Source: Micropterus salmoides (taxonomy: Eukaryota; Chordata; Actinopteri; Centrarchiformes; Centrarchidae). From it: a DNA stretch of 64,000 bases. The notes beneath the pieces were generated by a model, which ran no database searches, was not told where the DNA came from, and was given only the letters and a program-made list of their open reading frames with translations. Shown one piece after another: positions 25,601 through 35,388 of the stretch; position 1 is the first letter of the stretch; the number at the start of each line of letters is the position of its first letter. The stretch spans positions 21,431,957 to 21,495,956 of the forward strand of contig NW_024040707.1 of assembly GCF_014851395.1 (NCBI RefSeq), read 5' to 3'. Made by a program: the position numbers and the translations under genes.

Positions 25601-26548
25601 CATATGCAGAGGGATGACTAACAGAAGGAGATGAACAAGGGCTCCATGTTACAAAGCACACCTGCAGGATCCACGGGGTGACAAGCCAATCTCTTGTGAG
25701 CGCGTGGCTGTGCTGAATTGGGGGTATTTCCACCTATAGCCTATGTCACGTGCAATGCCGGTCATTGATCACAATAGTGATCAGTTCAGTATGGAGAAGA
25801 GGGAAGGGCGGTGTGGGTGACAGAGCTGGCATTATGTTGGGTCAGAGCTATAGGCTTCATACAAAAAGATATGAGTCTTTTCAAAATACAACACACCAAA
25901 ACCTAACGGTGGGGGAAAAAACGTGTCTTCTGAATAACGAGGCTTTAATGGTGGCTTAGGTAAGACAACAAATACATTCAGCCTGGCATCATGGACCACA
26001 AATGCAAGCGGATTTTTGTGACGATAAATATACGCGCTGAACTGGGAGGTTGGCATCATGCAGAAGGCAATATACTGTAAATATTGCACGCGTTATTGTC
26101 ATACTAAACGGCCTACACGCTAATTCCTAAATACTACTTACAGCCGTAACAGTCCAGCTACAGGCGTCTTTATAAGGCGCAAATCTGGAGGGGCAAGCAG
26201 CCATTCATAGACGCTGATATGGCACATTAATTTTCAATTTGCAGCTCCAGTGTTAGTCTGTATTTTACGTCCAAGGTTGGAAGTATAGGCTTCGCGCTAA
26301 TTATCCTTTGGCTTTCTGATATCCCACTGGGCAAGCAAGGATGCCTTTTGGAAACCGCTGCATCCCCAAAGAAACGGCAACATAAAAATACTCTTGCTTA
26401 TATTATAGCAAATGAATATCCAGACAATGACGCGAACTGTCTTACCTGTGCCGTGAGCCAAATCGATGCCCGGTTCGGTGAGTATATTCGGGTCACTTTG
26501 AGATCTGCCTCGTTGCAGACAGCCGTCTAGTCCATCCGATGTAGCCAT
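1369..26548 (-). CDS. phactr3: phosphatase and actin regulator 3-like gene, partial (six coding exons, C-terminus outside window)
   Basis: Six exons are visible: 26446-26548, 7970-8134, 5311-5478, 4456-4671, 1909-2137 and 1369-1619. Together they give 1132 nt, about 377 codons, in one open frame. The first five introns are phase 1, 1, 1, 1 and 2, and each boundary has GT/AG. Landmarks shared with the PHACTR family, and best with PHACTR3, are an N-terminal RGRSQSDPNIL motif, the basic RIFKPWKWRKKKNEKLK block, a GSPHL...MEELQRA segment, and an EENKENV...NESVISG segment. The family binds G-actin through RPEL motifs and PP1 through a C-terminal tail. Those RPEL repeats and the tail are not in the window and must lie beyond position 1. 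The N-terminal RPEL exon expected after the basic block was not found. The gene is head-to-head with pigt. Which teleost paralog this is cannot be told from the window. Confidence 0.88.
1909..2137 (-). CDS. phactr3: phactr3 coding exon 5
   Basis: The exon is 229 bp with a TCCCTTTCAG acceptor and a GTGAGT donor at 1908. It codes for a serine/proline-rich stretch ending in GSPHLGNMMHPPMPPS and IMEELQRAFASKNRQEM, which aligns by eye with the PHACTR3 region of similar spacing. It begins in phase 1 and ends in phase 2, agreeing with the next exon. A second acceptor six bases downstream (start 2131) is also in frame. Confidence 0.86.
2946..3310 (+). repeat. SINE-like element with conserved 3' tail
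   Basis: The end of this stretch (about 3262-3310) reads aagtcgctttggataaaagc followed by atctgccaaatgagtaaatg and short TAATG-like repeats. That is a widespread 3' tail of teleost short retroelements. The 5' edge is a guess. Confidence 0.5.
4075..4215. repeat. fragment of a MITE rich in 'ttacttaagtaaa'
   Basis: The string acttttacttaagtaaag occurs twice here, at about 4110 and 4190. Longer relatives lie at about 41071-41695, 43475-43710 and 54855-55260. Confidence 0.45.
4456..4671 (-). CDS. phactr3: phactr3 coding exon 4 (acidic, proline-rich linker)
   Basis: The exon is 216 bp (72 codons) in phase 1, with a TTTCCTCCAG acceptor and a GTGAGT donor at 4455. The product is strongly acidic (for example ENVPLLEEEGGEEV) and ends in a proline-rich run, PPQVPPKLLPQLS. 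It matches the central PHACTR3 linker in character rather than residue by residue. A second acceptor three bases on (start 4668) is possible. Confidence 0.75.
5311..5478 (-). CDS. phactr3: phactr3 coding exon 3 (variable linker)
   Basis: A CTCACAG acceptor, 168 bp and a GTAGGA donor give an open phase-1 frame of 56 codons, reading from LSSSLLCHDPGSP to EYLGPEEEDPPP. The sequence itself is not conserved enough to recognise. Placement rests on order, phase, splice sites and an acidic, proline-rich composition like the middle part of PHACTR3. The other frame with the correct splice boundaries contains a stop. Confidence 0.7.
5479..7969 (-). other. phactr3 intron 2, without the expected RPEL exon
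   Basis: I read both strands for an exon coding for the N-terminal RPEL motif (LEKKMxxRxxREELIKKG in relatives) and found none. The sequence is AT-rich. An inverted pair CATGGGTCA/TGACCCATG sits at about 6063-6100. Open frames on either strand look like chance. Confidence 0.5.
7970..8134 (-). CDS. phactr3: phactr3 coding exon 2 (basic nuclear-localisation block)
   Basis: The exon codes for LVSGVHTPPIRRNSKLATLG followed by the RIFKPWKWRKKKNEK basic stretch, the strongest family match in the gene. In PHACTR proteins this basic region lies beside the N-terminal RPEL motif and acts in nuclear import. The donor is GTACAA at 7969. Two acceptors three bases apart fit the phase: starts at 8134 or 8131. 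The length from 8134 is 165 bp, exactly 55 codons. Confidence 0.9.
8396..8432 (-). CDS. possible 37-bp cassette or alternative first exon of phactr3
   Basis: On the minus strand a CTGTTCACAG acceptor is followed by 37 bp and a good GTAAG|GTGAGC donor. The piece contains an in-frame ATGGTTTATTCAGTAAG just before the donor. Its phase does not fit between exons 1 and 2 unless exon 2 uses a weaker acceptor, so it is at best an alternative transcript exon. It lies 262 bp upstream of exon 2. Confidence 0.22.
9370..10340. repeat. G/A-rich purine tracts and short (GA)n, (TG)n, (CA)n runs
   Basis: The plus strand is strongly purine-rich (repeated GAGGAG, GGGGGG, AGAGAG) from about 9370 to 9700 and again from about 9940 to 10340. 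There are poly-G runs at about 9430-9441, 10028-10035 and 10291-10300. Between about 9840 and 10240 the local GC is raised (gtggcgccgcacgc, gccatggcgacc), so this could be a second promoter of phactr3. No first exon can be placed. Confidence 0.5.
11715..12282 (+). repeat. interspersed repeat family A, copy 1
   Basis: Shared words with two other copies (about 56093-56530 and 61735-62345) include ggcaatgttgatctgtcagt, ctttggtccagactgaaata, gacttttcctctagcgccac, gctaattagca-like strings and gctgctagcat. The family is very common in percomorph genomes. It is probably a non-autonomous DNA element, but I cannot name it. Confidence 0.6.
17253..17450 (+). repeat. repeat family B ('ctgcaactaatgattat'), copy 1, short
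   Basis: Words such as ggctgcaacaaatgtacatt and ctgataattttctggattaa match longer copies at 21125-21445, 23770-24115 and 41385-41515. Confidence 0.45.
20240..20500. repeat. probable DNA-transposon fragment
   Basis: Strings such as gacctcaacaggatggatga, gttcagtggggttgagatgt and accattcagtgactcatcat read like a known fish repeat. The resemblance is from memory only, and no open frame or ends can be shown. Confidence 0.3.
21125..21445 (+). repeat. repeat family B, copy 2, near full length
   Basis: It starts tagggctgcacctaacaatt and ends gattgactaatcgactaatt, which are related inverted ends. Inside it carries the diagnostic caaagatattcagtttacag and acatttaagaagctggaacc. It is a MITE-like element common in fish. 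Confidence 0.6.
21519..21895. mobile_element. MITE with perfect 22-bp terminal inverted repeats
   Basis: The element is 377 bp. The left end at 21519-21540 (tttaaagaggtggtattatg and 2 more bases) is the exact reverse complement of the right end at 21874-21895. It has no coding capacity. The internal text (cccaaagtccagccc, gaacctgaaaatgagcataa) belongs to a frequent percomorph MITE. A TTTAAA-like end could include the target duplication. Confidence 0.8.
22320..23060. mobile_element. MITE-like repeat C, split by a nested element
   Basis: The left part (22320-22660) contains gggaaatatgcttattttct, gctaacttagcttagcacaa and ttagtgagcttt. The right part (from about 22979) resumes with atgctaagctaatctaactg and tagcttcatatttagcggac, which pairs as an inverted repeat with the left end. 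The gap between them is filled by element D. Confidence 0.5.
22663..22978 (-). mobile_element. element D ('TTAACCCCTT' ends), copy 1, nested inside repeat C
   Basis: Its right end reads gtgttaaggggtta and its left end ccccttgacgcctgaattta. It is the reverse-orientation partner of the 190-bp copy at 52861-53051; both share cagtgcttgcaaaaggttcc and gtctgaaaggaagaggtgtg. This copy carries roughly 110 extra bases between about 22697 and 22808. Confidence 0.6.
23770..24115 (-). repeat. repeat family B, copy 3, reverse orientation
   Basis: The reverse complement carries the family's ggttgcaactaatggttatt start, and the opposite end reads gctgaaactattagttgaat. Internal gttttggattgttggttgga matches the family's inverted core. 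Confidence 0.5.
24842..24875. other. short hairpin, 15-bp arms with 5-base loop
   Basis: CAGTCTTCGCCAAAG and CTTTGGCAAAGACTG face each other across TAATC with one mismatch. The stem is too short for a usual miRNA precursor. No function is claimed. Confidence 0.4.
26446..26548 (-). CDS. phactr3: phactr3 coding exon 1 (start codon)
   Basis: The ATG occupies 26546-26548. The exon codes for 34 residues beginning MATSDGLDGC and containing RGRSQSDPNIL, which resembles the start of PHACTR3. It ends with one base of the next codon before a GTAAGA donor at 26445. A TG microsatellite lies about 160 bp upstream. Confidence 0.87.
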
Positions 26549-26701
26549 TGGGGAGAGAGCACAGGAATCCTGAATAAAATATTGAAAACCCAACCAGTGG
26601 CAGGCAAGGTCAGGAGGAAATGCAGCGAGCGAGTGCAGATTTAATTCGCTCTGACAACAGCCGCTTTGAGCATCTACCAGGGAGCCATGGTTGAGCAGAA
26701 A

Positions 26702-26705
<4 letters not shown>

Positions 26706-26757
<52 letters not shown>
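26706..26757 (+). repeat. (TG)n microsatellite upstream of phactr3
   Basis: A near-perfect run of about 25 TG units begins at about 26706, about 160 bp upstream of the phactr3 start codon, and grades into CGTGCG repeats. Confidence 0.95.
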
Positions 26758-26760
<3 letters not shown>

Positions 26761-27528
26761 CGGGCGCGTGTGCGTGCGTGTGTCTGGGCTGTGCGCGCGA
26801 TGCTGTGTGGTTGTGGGAGGGGTAATATGCCCCCGATGATGCCCGTCCCTGTCCACCAGTACGACAAAATATTCAACACACTATGCATGCTGCACAAACT
26901 GATACATTTTTGAAGCTTACACTGAATATTTATGTCGGTCTGTTTCTTTACCAGTATCCAGTTATGCTCCCCCTTGCATCGTTTATTTTAGGTCTATAAG
27001 CTTTATTTTTGTATTAAGCAGGAAACGCAATGAATGCAGATTAAATCCATCAAGCACTTTAATAGGCTAGTTTAATTAAGAATGTATCACATTGCCTGTA
27101 ACTGGTTAATTTGTCGGAATGCAACAATGGATAACCTACATTGATCTAATGGTGATGTGGGCAATATTTGCTGTTATAAAGTTGTTTTGATCAGTGATAT
27201 TTATGTTTTTATCGTGCTGTGTAATTAGAAGAATGCACACATCAGTTCATTTCATTAAAAAACACTATGATATTAAGTTATTACGTCAAAAGCATATAAC
27301 CCCAAATCAGAATTGCAAGAAATGCATGAAAAGCACCATTAAGACCTATGCTACCATCCACATTAAAATTACTTATTAAAATACCATTCTTTTTAATATA
27401 ATTTCTTAGAATAAAGCAAATAATGATTCCATATTAGCATTTACTCGTGAAATATCTTTAAAATGTAATCATTTCGCTTAATACAAAGCAGGTTCATGTC
27501 AGTGCCAAAGAATCCATGTTGGAGCAGC

Positions 27529-27590
27529 CTATTGGCTGGTTCCACGGATGACGCGTCATTGCGGAAGTGAACCATCGCCGTTGAAGAAAA
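27529..27590 (+). promoter_or_regulatory. pigt: pigt proximal promoter / 5' UTR elements
   Basis: Three motifs lie within 62 bp of the start codon: ATTGG (an inverted CCAAT box) at 27531-27535, the perfect palindrome TGACGCGTCA (CRE/ATF-like) at 27549-27558, and GCGGAAGTG (ETS-like) at 27561-27569. No TATA box is seen. This combination suits a housekeeping gene. The transcription start is not determined, so some of this may be 5' UTR. Confidence 0.5.
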
Positions 27591-30500
27591 ATGGCATCTC
27601 AGAGGTGTAGCTACTCGGCTGTGCTGCTCATAATATGTAGTTTGTCTGTGTTTATTGTCGCAGACTGTCAAGAAACGACTGTGTCTGGTGATCATCATGC
27701 CACTGCGGTCGATAATCCACAAACAGCCACCGAAACAGCGGAACAGACGGCCGAGCAGCCCGCGGTGGAGGAGAGACGGTGGGAAGCAACTGAGGTTGAA
27801 GAGGCAACTCCGGATGAATTTTCAACCGACAAACAGGACACTTCTTCCCCCGAAACCGTGGTCCCCCCGTCAGTACCGCAGCCTAAAGACGATTTTCAGG
27901 AGGAATTGGTCATCAGACCGCTGCACTCAGGCGATATTTATGCCAGCTTCCAGTTCCGCACCCTGTGGGAAACTGATTTCATGAGAGGAAAGAAAGGTAA
28001 GCTAACTGGTTAACAGTGATTAAACATGCCATTCTTTAGAGTCTAAAATGTCCTAGACGTGTTAATTTTTCTTATGGTAATAGAAAGCATCTGGAAATGC
28101 ATACCGTCCATTCAAATATTGGCTATCATAGTGACCGAGGAAGTTGTGAAGAAGTGATAACATGTCCAAATGTATCATACATATTTTGGGTGTTACCTTC
28201 AATATCCAGATTTCTAAGTGACTTCTTGATGCACTGGCAATCAGAAAGTAAAACAGCGTAGAGATGACTTTCTGAAAATATTTACTTGCAAGTACCTTGT
28301 TCTTTACAACATGGAGTATCTGTTCCTGTATAATTAAGCCCCACAGTTTCTGATGATTGCTTTAAATGAAAATAGACATTTTTGGAAAATAAAAGTGAGG
28401 ACACACAAGTAGTTTATTCATTCAGGCTTTTTTTTATCTTAACCACAACCGCAGCCTCACACTAGTCTAGCACTGATAAACTGTGAAAGAAGATTAACAG
28501 GCTTGATACACATCCCATAAATACCTAGTTTTTTCTATTGTTAAGTCATATACACATTGTTTGACAATGCTTGGGCTCACTCTAACCCTAAACTGTGTAT
28601 TGTTATATTGTGTTTTTCAGTGTCCCACTACCGGTTATTTCCCAAGTCTCTGGGCCAGGTCATCTCCAAGTTCTCAGTGCGAGAGCTGCACATCTCCTTC
28701 ACGCAGGGCTACTGGAGGACCATGCAGTGGGGGCAGCCCTTCCTGCCGTCCCCTCCCGGTGCTGAACTCTGGGTCTGGTTCCAGGACTCTGTGACAGAGT
28801 GAGTACAGCCCTCTGGTGGCTGCAGAGCATAAGAGGTGAAATAAGTGCTCTGTTTTTGTGGATTAAAACAAATTCTGTTTTCCCTAATCCTTTGGGTTTA
28901 CTGGCCAGATATCAACAATGTTGACATCACTCAGTTATGTGCCAGATTGACAGCAGAAATATTTGAATTTTCTGTAACCGGTGTCAGTGGTGAACATCAG
29001 GGATTCGTGTTAGTCCTACAGAAAGATCAAAGCCTTTCTAGACAGACCATTTTTCATCATCATACAAAGAAAAACATCTAAGCAGACATACAGACTTCTC
29101 CACTGACAGTAGCCTAAAAATACATGGTCTGCAGTGTTCATGAACTAGCTTATCTTTTTATGTGCCCATGGTGTGTACCTCTGACTGAAAGCAAGTTCTC
29201 TGGAGGTTGGTAAAAGTCATAGTAACTGGAAAACTGAAAAATAATTAACTTACTCAGTACACATTAGAGGCAGAGTACTGAGTAAAGAACAGCAAGAATC
29301 TAAAGGTGAATCCCTTAATCACAGGGAGAATAACACAAGACAAAACTTATTTCTCTGCCTGGTAGACTTTTTTATAAACCAGGGGCATGTGCAGAAAGTC
29401 ATTTTTATTGTGCAATTCAATTATTGGCTGGAGAAACATTCACAGTGTCTGTTGAGTTTTGGAAATCACCATTAGGTCTGGCACAGGGAAATGTTAATTA
29501 ACTATTCTATATGTAGGAAGTATTTTTCATCAGTTATTGAAATGGGAAAATAAATTAAAATAATATAAAATATATAGCACATTAGCATTCTGAACATAAA
29601 CTGCAAGAACCCTAAAGAATATAGTGAAGATGAAGGTTGATGTTTATAATTAATATTTGACAGGAACAAAGCTGAGTGAAAATGACAACATGAATTTTCA
29701 TTGACACGATTTTGAAGGTGAAAAATGTAAAATGTTCTGCCCTTTTTAGTGTGGATGGCACATGGAAGGAACTGACGAATGTTTTGTCTGGGATCTTCTG
29801 CGCTTCACTGAACTTCATTGACTCCACCAACACTGTTCAGCCCAGTGCGTCATTCAAACCGCTGGGTATAGGCAACGGTACAGAGAGGGTCTTTTAATCT
29901 CCCTTTCCATTTTGTAAAGCTCTCTAGTGATGAGGCTGTATAAAAACCTGTATTATAGTGTAATTAGACACCTTAAACTCTTACAACCTGTGCTGCTGCA
30001 GATTCTGCACATTCCATTACATACAGACTGAATCTGTTTTTTGTGTTGAACTTTAAGTGACGGACCACCGCTTCCTTCGCTATGCCACCCTCCCACGAGA
30101 GATTGTTTGCACTGAGAATTTGACACCCTGGAAGAAACTCCTGCCATGTGCATCCAAGGTGTGTGTGTGTGTCTCTTTCAAAAAGCACAGCAGAACACAA
30201 AATTCCATGTGTGCTTCTTTGTATGATGCCCATGACTGACATCCATGATCTTACGTGTCGGAACACCTCATATGAGGCAGAAATTCTCCGTCTGCAGCTA
30301 ACTCAATTTCTTGGTCTGTTTCTTTATGTGGTCGTGTTGCACTTGCAGGCTGGTCTCGCTGTCCTGTTGAAGTCCGAGAAGCTCTTCCACAGCAGCTTTC
30401 ATTCCCAGGCAGTGCACATCAGACCCGTGTGTCAGGACTGGAAGTGCAAAACCACATCCTGGGAGCTGAGACAGACGCTCAATGTGGTCTTTGACCTGCA

Positions 30501-33500
30501 TACGTCTTCGCAGGGCAAACGAGGTGCGAAAAAGCACATTCTTATGTTCTTCCCACGTTTGTTCAGAGTTTCTGAGCTTTGTTGTGTTTGGAAGTAGAAG
30601 AAAACATGCCTTGCTGGCCTTAGTTAACTTAAGCTGTTTGTTTTTTCAGAGTGGTCTCTGTTTAAGATGTTCTCTCGGACCCTGACTGAATCTTGTCCGC
30701 TGGCCTCCTCCAGTAAAATCTACATCGACGTCACAGATAACCCTCAGGTCTGATTCCCACATTATATGCTGTCGTTCAGTCATTTCCCTTACTGCAAACT
30801 TCCCAGAAAGCAAAAGAGGATTAGTTTTATTGAAAAGAAAAGTCAGAAAAGCATCACGGTGGAGTTATTTTAATGGCAATTTGTGGAGCTGTTTATTTAT
30901 GAGCTGGTCCCCGTTTTGTTGATCTTGTGCATAAGCACAAGGGATCCTTCAATGTGCAAACAAAGGCGGTGAAGAAGAAGTCTGCTCGCAAGTAAACATT
31001 TAAAATGAGAAAGGAAATGCATTCAGAACATTTGTTAGACCTCAGTGATATACACAATGTGTTATAGTGAGTACACTGTGTGTAAACATACCTTTTTTTT
31101 TGTATGGAGATGTGCAATAGTTTTGACTAAGAGAAATTGGATATCATTTTGCAGGGGGAGCAGTTTGAAGTGAGCCCGGCCACTCCCCTGCTGAGCCAGG
31201 CAGTGGTGCTGGGGGACAGACGAACCTTCTCTGTTTACGATCTGACCCAACAAATCACCTTTGGCACTGTGCGCTCCCTCAACCTGCTGATCCGCTGGAA
31301 ATCCAGCGAGGGTAAGTGAGAACAGCAGAGCATAGCACACAGCTTTGTGGATGAGGCTTAACATACAATTACCTTGTTGTTAAAATGTGCTATACAAATA
31401 AACTTGCCTTGCCTTGCCTTACAGTAGTCTTAATTATTCAATGCAAAAAAGACTATAAGGGAATAAACAAAAATGTGTCAGCCGCATTTGTGTGCAGATT
31501 GTTCGTTTTCTCTCACGGTTGTATCTGCTGTTCTTCTTTTCTCAGAGTTGTCTGCCTTATAATCATCAAGACTAATTTTAAGTTTCCTTTGACATTATTC
31601 AATAATTGTGCAGGTTTTTGGCCAATGAATGTGCAGTCTATTCCTTTGCAAACTGTTCTCTGTTCTGGAACCGAAAGTCCTCAACATGCAGCATCTGAAG
31701 TCACTTTCAGATTGCAACATGTGTGACTGTTTTCACATAAAAACACACAAAATATTTTAGATCTTTGTATTTTGTACCAAAGCGACACTGATCCTATTTG
31801 TTCCTAGAGGTCAATAACAGATCATCCCACAAGGTTCACCATTAAACCTCTCTGTCTCAAACTCCCCGCCTGCAGGTAACATGCTGCGTCCCCTGCTCCA
31901 CGCTGAGCGTTATGTGGCTGGTTACGGGCTGCAGACAGGAGAGATTCACACGCTGATGTACAACAACCACCCGTACAGGTCTTTCCCTGTGCTGCTGCTA
32001 GACTCTGTGCCTTGGTATCTTCGTCTCTACATCCACACGCTCACCGTCAAGAGCAAGGGAAAGGACAACAAGCCCAGTGAGTCACTGTAGAAAGCAGAGA
32101 AGGATGTGTGTGTTTGTGTGCACAAAATATTAATCAGGGCCCAAAATTAACAAATACAAAAGGAACAGTTTAACTATGAATGACACATCTAGTTGCTTTT
32201 CTAGATTATAGAAATTAGATCAGCTTTACACAGGACTTTTAGTGAAATGAGACAATGTAACATTTCTGTGTACAGGCAGTGAACACTTGCGTTAATTATT
32301 TTCATTAGTTACTTTAAGTAAATCCATCCATCTATCCATCCATCCATCCATCGTCAACAGCTTATCCTGCGTACAGGGTCTCGGGGACTTTAAGTAAATC
32401 AACCAGAGCTTTTTTATGTGATCCAAAAAGTTAGAGATATAACTTGTACTGTACATGTATATCAGGATTATATGCACAAGAGCACCTTTACTTCCCCCCC
32501 AAATCTTTTTAAAACATCATCAGGAGAAATGTCTTTCCAAAAATCTCCCACTCACACCAAGTTTGTTTTCAATGAAGTAACAGTGGAGAACAGAAGCATG
32601 GCTTTGTCCATTTACATTACATTTAGTCATATGGCTTTTATCATTGACGCTTTTATCTAAGGTGACTTACATTTGAGGAACAACATACAAGCGTCAGTGA
32701 AGTAAGGGAGTTACGAGTGAAAAGCAGCAAGTTTCTGCGCAAGATTTTAACATTTTAACTGCAACTAAAGGGTCAACAATTTCATTATAAGTTTGCCTTG
32801 CAGTTATTTTAACCAGTGACAAATGCTGCTTTGAAGACAAGAAGAGGCTGATTCTCAGTGTTTGCATTCAACATTGTATGGAAAGTGGAACTGCTCAGAG
32901 CACCTGTGAAAATAATAATTATTAAATTATAAATATTTATAATTTAATTATTGAAAATATTGAAATTTTTAGTAAAGAAAAATAATGTACTTCTACTAAC
33001 ATATATTATTTTGCTGACTTATTGATGAATGTGTTTTCATTGTTTATGATGTTACATGTGTTACAGTTTCCTTACAGGAATTATTGATTCATATAATTCC
33101 ATGCAGATGCGTCTTTTCACCAGAAGGGGGAGAACATGAGTCATATTTTCAAGAAAGCTGTTGTAGAAGTCTTTTTTTTGGTGCTGGGTTTTTTTTCCAA
33201 AACATTGCATTTAGATTATATGAAATTATTAGTATGAGTGTTGGCACATTGTATCTTTCATATATCCCAGTTACTAAAACTACAATGGCTATGGATAAAC
33301 ATTAAAACAGTGTATCAGTGGTCACTCATGTTTTTCTTCCTCCACCAGGCTACATCCACTACCAGCCTTCTAAGGACCGTGTGAGGCCACACCTGCTGGA
33401 GATGCTGGTCCAGCTTCCTCCCAATTCCGTCACTGAGGTCACAGTGCAGTTTGAGAGGGCTCTGCTCAAGTGGACTGAATACACCCCTGATCCCAACCAC

Positions 33501-34185
33501 GGATTCTATGTTGGGTACGCACATAGAGTTGCTGTTTCCAGAGGTTGCTGAAAGAAGGTGGTCCCTTCCACCCTCGTGTCCCTTCCAAAGTTTTAGGCGT
33601 TGTATGATTTTTGAGGGGTATAAGAGCGGATGGTTTGAAAAATGATGAACGGTTTTGTTTTATGGGTTTTGCATTTATTTTTAGGATTTTATTCTAAAAT
33701 CTGTTTCTTCAACATTTAGGTCTTCAGTAATCAGCTCTCTTGTACCAAGCATTGTCGCCATGGATACGAACAGCACTCAAGACCGCCCACTTTTCAGCAG
33801 CTTGTAAGTATAGAGTTGTTTCTTTTCTGTGGGAAAAGCTTGTTGCTGCTACTTATTCATGTGTTGTTTGAGCTCCTGTAGAGAAACGCATTCGTTTGGA
33901 AAGTCAAATAAGCAGAATTCCTCCTCTCCCTGCAGCTTTCCCTGTAAAGAGGAGTCCAGCTACTTTGTGCGCGTATACACGGAGCCTCTGCTGGTCAACC
34001 TGCCAACTCCAGACTTCAGCATGCCTTATAATGTCATCTGTCTGACCTGCACTGTGGTGGCCGTGGGCTACGGCTCTCTCTACAACCTACTGACCCGGAG
34101 TTTCCAGATAGAAGAGCCCAGCCCAGGACTGGCCAAGCGGATAGCCAACATCATCCGCAAAATGAGGGGCGTGCCTCCACTCTGA
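27591..34185 (+). CDS. pigt: GPI transamidase component PIG-T (complete, 11 exons)
   Basis: Exons: 27591-27996, 28621-28798, 29750-29877, 30058-30158, 30349-30523, 30650-30747, 31155-31311, 31876-32076, 33349-33514, 33720-33803 and 33936-34185. Each intron has GT/AG, phases agree throughout, and the total is 1944 nt (647 residues). PIG-T is a subunit of the ER GPI transamidase, which swaps the C-terminal signal of a precursor protein for a GPI anchor. Visible hallmarks are VSHYRLFPKSLGQVISKFS, LREL-like and FTQGYWRT motifs, SGIFCASLNFIDSTNT, VCTENLTPWKK, DSVPWYLRLYIHT, and a C-terminal membrane segment (VICLTCTVVAVGYGSLYNLL) with a short basic tail. Cys255 corresponds to human Cys182, which forms a disulfide with the catalytic subunit PIG-K. 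The start has a strong context (AAAAATGG) and opens a signal peptide. Human PIG-T is 578 residues; the excess is mainly an acidic insert at about residues 27-100. Confidence 0.96.
31340..31425. repeat. short retroelement tail in pigt intron 7
   Basis: The text tgctatacaaataaacttgc followed by repeated CTTGC units is a typical 3' tail of a fish LINE- or SINE-derived element. Only the tail is recognisable. Confidence 0.35.
32323..32353 (+). repeat. (ATCC)n microsatellite with repeat tail in pigt intron 8
   Basis: ATCC/ATCT units are followed by gtcaacagcttatcctgcgt, a combination that often marks the end of a fish retroelement. Confidence 0.7.
32605..32685 (-). repeat. SINE-like tail, reverse orientation, in pigt intron 8
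   Basis: The stretch tttacattacatttagtcat followed by gcttttatctaaggtgactt is the reverse complement of the tail seen at about 3262-3310. Confidence 0.5.
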
Positions 34186-35382
34186 GGCTGGCCACGAATG
34201 CCAACCACTACTCTTTAGAAAGGAAGTTTTCCTTTTTGGTGAAACCACTGGTAAACATGTGATATTCAGGGAAGCACAGAGTCGAGCACTGGTATGAATG
34301 TTTTTAAAACTTGAAGGTTTTCTTTTCAAATGGAAGAAGACAAATAATTATTTTGAGTATAAATGTATTCGGGATAATTTCCTGCCAGCTAAGGACAAGG
34401 AAATGTGAACAGTTTGTCTACTTGGAAGAATTTTGTCTAACAAGTAGAAAGAACCATACTTTTACTGTGCTGTATGCTGCAATGGCAACTGCATCAGAGT
34501 TTTTTGGTTTGACTGTTTTTGTTCTTTGAATGTTTGAAGCCATAACTCCACTACATCATAATATAGGCCACAGGGTCTCTGAAGAAGTTTGTTACTGTGA
34601 GGAAACAAACGATGCTTCTACAATGAGACTTGTGGCCTTACAAAGTTTCCGAGGTCAGATAAACAAAGGACGGTCACTTTGTTCTCACACTGTGTTCATG
34701 ACCTGTTCTTTGCTATCTCCCTGCCAGGAACAATGTCATAAAATGACATTTTAGTCATACTTAGTCTCTCAAAATGTCAAAAACAACCTCAGTTATGATA
34801 GGATAACAAAAAACTCTGCCTTCATGCCCATCCATAAATTGACACCCTGTGAAAGAGTAACTATAGAACATCCTAAAGTATATCCTCTTTATTTAATAGT
34901 TCCTCATTCCTTTGGATTATCTGACACGCATTTTATAGTTGTTTTAATATATTTTACCACATGCTTGCAAAAATCATGGAACTACTTTTTCTATAGAAAT
35001 GGAACAGCCCTCTTACCCAACTTTCATATGACACTCAGTTGTTGGATGCATGCTTGAATGTTAAATGTTTGCAGCTCACATCATAAGATCTCTTCATAAG
35101 AAATGCATTTATTGCATTTAGTTTGTCAGGTTGATAACTTATATACTCATCAGTTCAATGCAGTTTCAGTGTGTCTTATAGTGAATAGAAATATGGAAAT
35201 GACCACACCAAAATACTACCATACATTTGTTTTATATATTTTTTACCAATAACAACAGTATCCCCTTGAATGCTGTCTGCCTAGTCTATTCTTCACTTGC
35301 TGTAAGAAAAAGTGTCTTGTGTGTTTGTATGCGTGTGTGTGTGCATATATATATAACTTAAAATGCCCTTTATTGCCTTTTC

Positions 35383-35388
35383 AATAAA
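35383..35388 (+). terminator. pigt: pigt polyadenylation signal
   Basis: AATAAA lies about 1.2 kb after the pigt stop codon and is followed by an AT-rich stretch. The region between holds no other reading frame of note, so 34186 to about 35405 is taken as the 3' UTR. Other poly(A) sites are possible. Confidence 0.6.

Larger units (their letters stand above)
8135..26445 (-). other. phactr3 intron 1, 18.3 kb, repeat-rich
   Basis: This is the largest intron and holds no convincing coding exon. It contains a purine-rich block (about 9370-10340), several MITE and interspersed-repeat copies (entered separately), and AT-rich unique sequence. Long first introns in this family often hold alternative promoters, but none can be proven here. 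Confidence 0.65.
26549..27590. promoter_or_regulatory. head-to-head intergenic region between phactr3 and pigt
   Basis: About 1.04 kb separate the two start codons, which point away from each other, so both promoters and the phactr3 5' UTR must lie here or within UTR introns. The phactr3 side has a 50-bp TG run and nearby CpG-rich text (gggcgcgtgtgcgtgcgtg, gtgcgcgcgatgc). The pigt side has a compact promoter-like cluster. The middle is AT-rich. Confidence 0.5.

Noticed and set aside
26610..26913. Thr/His-rich and Val/Cys-rich frames
   Set aside because: Translation of the (TG)n microsatellite upstream of phactr3.
30940..30960. CTTGTGC/GCACAAG hairpin in pigt intron 6
   Set aside because: Seven base pairs is within chance expectation.
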